Below, piece after piece: positions 59,587 through 64,000 of a stretch of 64,000 nt of DNA. Location: positions 38,988,001 to 39,052,000 of the forward strand of contig CM069873.1 of the NCBI GenBank assembly GCA_036172665.1, written 5' to 3'. A program made the translations under genes and the position numbers. This stretch comes from Prosopocoilus inquinatus (Eukaryota > Arthropoda > Insecta > Coleoptera > Lucanidae). The notes beneath the pieces were generated by a model. It had not been told where the DNA came from. It did not search any database and saw only the letters and a list, made by a program, of their open reading frames with translations. How positions within the stretch are numbered: the first letter of the stretch is position 1; each line of letters starts with the position of its first letter.

Positions 59587-61342
59587 CACGGTGGCCAGAA
59601 AAATGCGGACAAACGCCACGCAGGCCAAATCTTTGTTTAATTCTGAGTTGACAATCTTAATTGAAAAAAGTAGTACAGTGCTTTCTTAAGTCACACGAGC
59701 AGCTTAAAAGAATTGTAAATTTGGCAACACCTAATCAGACAAGTACTGTGGTAGTAATCATTTTATTATTTACTATAAATCAGGTAAATACGCAAATTAG
59801 CAAGAATTTTATGTTAACATGGATACCAATTGTATTCAAATTTAAAGATAATATGAAAAAATTATAAGAACTGTTCAAATTGGTAGCCATCAGTTTCCAG
59901 ACATAATTCCAATCTTCGAGGAAGCGAATTCAAAACGCGCTCCAACATATCCGGGGTGATTAATCGAACTGCCGCCGTAATTTTATTAATTACATCCTCT
60001 TCGTTCACTGGAGGCGTTGCATAGACCTTTTCCTTTAAAAACCCCCAAACGAAAAAGTCCAGAGGATTAATATCGGGAGATCTTGCCGGCCATGCTATTG
60101 GACCGTTACGCCCTATCCACCGATTCGGAAAGTGTTCGTTTAACCAATCCCTAGAAATTCTGGCATTGTGAGCAGGGGCTCCGTCATGCATGTACAACAT
60201 GTTGGGTCTCAAATTCAGTGGAATATTATCCAGTACTTCTTCTAAAACGTTAACGTACTCAATTCCATTTAGACGATTTGGAAGAAATATTGGTCCAACA
60301 ACTCGGAGATTTAAAATCCCCAGCCAAACATTTACCGAAAATCTTCTCTGATGTCCAGTTTCCCTTACTGCCTTGGGATTTTCGTCCGCCCAAAAATGAA
60401 AATTATGGCTATTAAAGACGCCATCTCTCGTAAACAAGCATTCGTCGCTCCAGAGAATATGCAATAAAAAGTTCGGCTCTTCTTGAATCCTTTGTAAAAT
60501 ATTGTTACAAAACATTCTTCTGTGCACATTATCGTTCACATACAAAGGCTGCACTTTCCTTGCATGAAACGGATGCAACAAATTTTGAGATAGTACTGAG
60601 TGCACTGTTGTTTTGCTAGGAATATTTAGTTCCCGAGCTATTTGTCTTGTGCTGGACGTCGGATCTTCGTAAACAGCATCCAATATTTGCTCTTCTAATT
60701 GAACTGTTCGACGCCCTCTAGGTCTACCGCTGTTACGATAATTCGGTATAAAGGAGCCAGTTTCTCTAAGTCGCTGATCCATTTTACGGAACGTGTTGGT
60801 GGATGGATGTCGCCGTTGAGGATACCGTATTTGATATTCTTCTTTTGCCAAGTTTGCATTTCCATTGCAAAATAAGAATAACATATGCATGTCGGCGTAT
60901 TCTCCAAAGGTAAACATTGTTCGGTACTAAGAACAGCACAAAATGTTTATCTTATTTCAAGAGCCAAATGTCACATGAGAAACGTCAAAAATTGACAACT
61001 ACTTACTACTTTTAAACAAGCAGCCTTACAGTACCACGTTGCCATATGTACTTTAATTTCAAAAAAGCCAATGAAGAAATGTTAAAAATGTAAACCATTG
61101 GTATTAATCGATTAGTTACATCAATGCATTTGAGATAATTCCATTTCTAAATTTCACCACAATGATTTTACATAGATAAATTTGACGAATTTTGCTAAAT
61201 TTTAGCCGTACATCTTAAGGTTTGATGGTCTCGTGCGCCTTAAGGAAGGACCGCATAACTTTTTTGGATTAAGATTATCGCCTCAGAATTGAACAAAGAA
61301 TCGTTCTACCTGGCGTTTGTCCGCATTTTTCTGGCCACCGTG
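59587..61342 (-). mobile_element. Tc1/mariner element with intact transposase
   Basis: Inverted ends CACGGTGGCCAGAAAAATGC and GCATTTTTCTGGCCACCGTG, extended by GGACAAACGCCA, about 35-40 bp in all, are bordered by TA (TATA on both sides). Length is 1756 bp with a single gene. Nearly identical TIRs and an uninterrupted transposase suggest recent arrival. Confidence 0.92.
59862..60917 (-). CDS. Tc1/mariner transposase, DD41D type
   Basis: A 351-residue protein from ATG at 60917 with no stops or frameshifts. Residues about 1-60 form the first helix-turn-helix (EEYQIRYPQRRHPSTNTFRK), followed by the GRPRGRR linker and a second helix-turn-helix around 75-115 (STRQIARELNIPSKTTVHSV). The DDE/D domain has D158 in LWSDECLF, D245 in YMHDGAPAHN and D287 in SPDINPLDFFVW. 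The last two are separated by 41 residues, as in the DD41D (rosa-like) group. The protein would excise and reinsert DNA at TA sites. It is centrally placed between the TIRs of its element. Whether it is active cannot be judged, but no key residue is missing. Confidence 0.9.
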   Translation of the reverse strand: MFTFGEYADMHMLFLFCNGNANLAKEEYQIRYPQRRHPSTNTFRKMDQRLRETGSFIPNYRNSGRPRGRRTVQLEEQILDAVYEDPTSSTRQIARELNIPSKTTVHSVLSQNLLHPFHARKVQPLYVNDNVHRRMFCNNILQRIQEEPNFLLHILWSDECLFTRDGVFNSHNFHFWADENPKAVRETGHQRRFSVNVWLGILNLRVVGPIFLPNRLNGIEYVNVLEEVLDNIPLNLRPNMLYMHDGAPAHNARISRDWLNEHFPNRWIGRNGPIAWPARSPDINPLDFFVWGFLKEKVYATPPVNEEDVINKITAAVRLITPDMLERVLNSLPRRLELCLETDGYQFEQFL

Positions 61343-61940
61343 TATAATCATTCGTCACAGAGTTAATCGGAACTTAAATATTTAACGAAGCTTTGTGAAA
61401 CCGGCCATTAGTATGCTAAATTGTTTATATTTCCGTTATTCACTTTTGATAAAGCAAATAATTATATTTGCGAAACGTCAAGTAAGTCAATAAATTAGTC
61501 TCTTGCTCGTTTTAAAAAGCTTTTTTTATTTATTTCATATTCTCTGCAACTCTCACGAGCAAGAACTACCCAAAAATATAAAGATTAGAGGAAACTTTTG
61601 CAGTAAGTACAATATTTCAAATTTGTAAGCGCACTTTTCATTTAGAAATACTTATCGTAGATGTCACAAAAGTGTATACGGGATATACTGACGAAAAAAC
61701 GAGATGAATTGAAAAGTTCTTCTTCTGGTAAACTTACTGCTACAGACAAATTTTTAAATTACATGTTTAGACAATATTTGCAACAACTAATTTGGCAATA
61801 TTTTTTTGAGAAATGAAAAATACGCTTTGTGACAAAAAGAAAATATTGCAACATTGCTTCATTCGCAGTAATCTTAAACTCAAAATCAAAATGACTTTCA
61901 TTTTCAAAATTTAGTTACTTACAGAAATACCAATTTTTTT

Positions 61941-62490
61941 ATAATTGAAGTTTATTCTTGTCCGATGAAAATTGTAAGTAGAAAGTTTTTTTTTAATCTC
62001 GAACCGGACAGAAATATGAAACTCAACGTTTCGCTATAGATTTATAGCTTCATCAGGAGTGAAAAAAAGTAAATAAACAAGTTGTCAAGAGAAACAAGTC
62101 GTCAAGAGAAACGAAAAGGTAACATGATTTTAAACTAAAATACGAGTTGTCCGGAATAAAGAGAAAAGTAACTAGAACTAAATTAAAACTAATTTTTATT
62201 TTTTTAAATTAATTGTAGTTTTCTGGACTCTTTAAACAGGGTATAGATCTGTCAATTAATTAAAAAGAAATTAGTTTTAATTTAGTTCTAGTTACTTTTC
62301 TCTTCATTCCGGACAACTCGTATTTTAGTTTAAAATCATGTTACCTTTTCGTTTCTCTTGACTTGTTTCTCTTGACAACTTGTTTATTTACTTTTTTTCA
62401 CTCCTGACGAAGCTATAAATCTATAGCGAAACGTTGAGTGTTTTCCCTTTATATTTCTGTCCGGTTCGAGATTAAAAAAACTTTGTACTT
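61941..62490. mobile_element. long GACGAAGC-family foldback element
   Basis: An almost perfect palindrome of about 520 bp: the left arm from GAAGTTTATTCTTGTCCGAT through TCGAACCGGACAG, GCTTCATCAGGAGTG and GTTGTCAAGAGAAAC mirrors the right arm, which ends ATTAAAAAAACTTTGTACTT. It is the longest member of the family of 48218-48423 and 62953-63131. Possible duplication ACCAATTTTTT/ACCACTTTTTC is weak. Confidence 0.85.
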
Positions 62491-62736
62491 ACCACTTTTT
62501 CCCTAAACTTTCACGGCATACTTCGTTGGTAAACAAATAAAAAACAGATACTAATATGTAAATCAAACCTTCATCTATCATTTGTGTTAGTGTCAAATTT
62601 GACAAATCCATAACAGGATTTACAACAGATTTCCATTCATTTGAGTGACGGTTAGAATTTCAAATTTATGATCAATTTACACCGCGGAAACATTGTATTT
62701 GTCAAAGTGTATTAGTTTTCAAAGGCCGCAACTGTA

Positions 62737-62952
62737 TCATGCGGCTGCCCTTTTTATGTAAAACAGAACCTGTTTTTCTAAAAAGCTTAACCATGTAATT
62801 CAAGGATGAGAAATATGTCATAAGTAAGTTAAAGGTCCAGATATTTTTCAGAAAACTCATTGAAGCGGTTCCTAATAGAGTACTGCTACTCCCTTTCAAT
62901 TTGACGGCCATTTTATGCTCTTGCAAGAGAACCATTTCAGGTCGTTTTATTA
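62737..62952 (-). pseudogene. transposase-like helix-turn-helix fragment (tentative)
   Basis: A minus-strand frame contains NYMVKLFRKTGSVLHKKGSR, resembling the RETGSV..KK..GRP junction after the first helix-turn-helix of Tc1/mariner-type transposases. The outer TA element cuts it at 62735. Too short for a firm call. Confidence 0.3.
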
Positions 62953-63131
62953 AGTACAAATTTTTTTAATCTCAAACCGGACAGTAAAAGTAAATTTACT
63001 TTTTTTCACTCCTGACGAAGCTATAAATCTATAGCGAAACGTTGAGTGTGTTTCCCTTCATTTTTCTGTCCGGTTTGAGATTAAAAAAATTTGTAGTTAC
63101 TATTTTCATCGGACAAGAACAAACTTCAATT
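62953..63131. mobile_element. short GACGAAGC-family foldback element
   Basis: A 179-bp insert with CAAACCGGACAG and CTGTCCGGTTTG arms, in inverse orientation to 48218-48423. GTCGTTTTATTA lies on both sides (62941-62952, 63132-63143), a perfect 12-bp direct repeat. Confidence 0.85.
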
Positions 63132-63261
63132 GTCGTTTTATTAGTTTAGAAGTGACCTTATGTCATTTCGTACGTCAAGTCGATTAAGGCTGGTCCATAA
63201 CTAATCATTCACGGCCAAACACGAGGAGAAATTAAAAAAAAAAAAAACGTTATACAGTTTT

Positions 63262-64000
63262 GAACATATAAAATAGCGACATCTTACTATCGCTTTTTGA
63301 CCTAACATTGCAGTAGGATAGACAAACTGAAGCGGGATTTGCTCCTAATGAGTCCCCCATGCAAGGCGGCCATGCTTGCTGTCAAAGCATAATGAAAGAT
63401 TTTAGAAAAATTTTGTGCAAATCGTTTTTGATTGCAGTGAGAACCTCGAGCAGCCTCTGGACAGCTGTTTCAGCCCTGCTTGGGGCTTCTTCAGCAGAAA
63501 CGTAGCTCGACATTCCCACTGCAGACCAAAAACGACTTGCCCAATTTATTCGCAATTGCGATGTAAGAGTGATGAACATATAAAATAGCGACATCTTACT
63601 ATCGCTTTTTGACCTAACATTGCAGTAGGATAGACAAACTGAAGCGGGATTTGCTCCTAATGAGTCCCCCATGCAAGGCGGCCATGCTTGCTGTCAAAGC
63701 ATAATGAAAGATTTTAGAAAAATTTTGTGCAAATCGTTTTTGATTGCAGTGAGAAGCATGGCCGCCTTGCATGGGGGACTCATTAGGAGCAAATCCCGCT
63801 TCAGTTTGTCTATCCTACTGCAATGTTAGGTCAAAAAGCGATAGTAAGATGTCGCTATTTTATATGTTCATCACTCTTACATCGCAATTGCGAATAAATT
63901 GGGCAAGTCGTTTTTGGTCTGCAGTGGGAATGTCGAGCTACGTTTCTGCTGAAGAAGCCCCAAGCAGGGCTGAAACAGCTGTCCAGAGGCTGCTCGAGGT
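63262..64000. repeat. 312-bp-repeat foldback array, runs off the window
   Basis: About 1.6 units in one orientation from the terminus ATAAAATAGCGACATC, then an inversion at about 63755 and inverted units to the window end. Units are closer to those at 6071-7615 than to the copia insert. Confidence 0.9.

Larger units (their letters stand above)
58332..61407. mobile_element. PIF/Harbinger element, interrupted
   Basis: TGGCCGGTTTCACAAAGCTT and its complement at the right end (AAGCTTTGTGAAACCGGCCA) are flanked by TTA (58329-58331, 61408-61410). A remnant transposase on the minus strand supports the class. A Tc1/mariner element was inserted at 59587-61342, so the Harbinger itself is about 1.3 kb and internally deleted. 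Confidence 0.85.
57776..62734. mobile_element. TA-flanked outer element containing three nested elements
   Basis: CAATTGCGGCCTTTGAAAAC at the left and GTTTTCAAAGGCCGCAACTG at the right are inverted repeats, each bordered by TA (57774-57775, 62735-62736). A solitary end of the same family is at 19435-19454. After subtracting nested insertions about 1.1 kb of its own sequence remains, without a clear transposase. A short frame at 57949-58038 (MPKRDTSSQIEQPVLSTLNF) may be a coding remnant. Confidence 0.72.

Overview
This is a 64 kb stretch of AT-rich eukaryotic DNA that looks like an insect genome, possibly a beetle; the order is a guess. The evidence is the repeat content: copia, Ty3/gypsy and BEL/Pao LTR elements, CR1-like LINEs with (ATT)n tails, and piggyBac, Tc1/mariner and PIF/Harbinger DNA transposons. 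No complete host gene was found. The only candidate host-type coding sequence is the broken 5' end of a zinc-finger gene with one short intron at 3820-4037. Almost everything else is a transposon, a transposon fragment, or a palindromic non-autonomous repeat.

Layout, left to right. Positions 1-3819 and 12916-16734 are an apparently identical 3.8 kb duplication. It holds a LINE fragment interrupted by an internally deleted copia element on the minus strand. Between the copies are the zinc-finger gene fragment, a long-TIR transposon (4505-7731) carrying a 5'-truncated LINE and an array of 312-bp repeats, a second copia remnant, a nearly intact Tc1/mariner-type transposase with long D-to-E spacing (8698-10079), and gene-free sequence. 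From 16735 to 26600 come a decayed LINE, a Harbinger-type MITE, a foldback element whose TIRs are built of short subrepeats with another TA-flanked element inside it, a second LINE fragment, and half of another long-TIR element.

From about 27.5 to 32.3 kb lies a nearly full-length CR1-like LINE (ORF1 intact, ORF2 frameshifted). It abuts a BEL/Pao element (32454-40760) that carries four separate DNA insertions, several with readable target-site duplications. A Ty3/gypsy 5' half (42694-45660, minus strand) follows, then a 1.77 kb palindromic element with a 9-bp target duplication and a 160-bp tandem core (46783-48554), an unrelated gypsy integrase remnant, and a piggyBac element with TTAA ends (52479-55834) that carries a 312-bp-repeat foldback insert. 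The right end is a nested set: a TA-flanked element (57776-62734) contains a hairpin MITE, a Harbinger element (58332-61407) and, inside that, a Tc1/mariner element (59587-61342) with an uninterrupted DD41D transposase. That transposase is the only transposase ORF here that looks undamaged. The window ends inside another 312-bp-repeat foldback array.

The genes do not form a pathway. The information is in the order of insertion events, which can be read from target duplications. The most unusual structures are two foldback-like families without a recognisable coding partner here: one built of 312-bp units, one built around a GACGAAGC...GCTTCGTC hairpin. Both are flanked by direct repeats of 10-13 bp.
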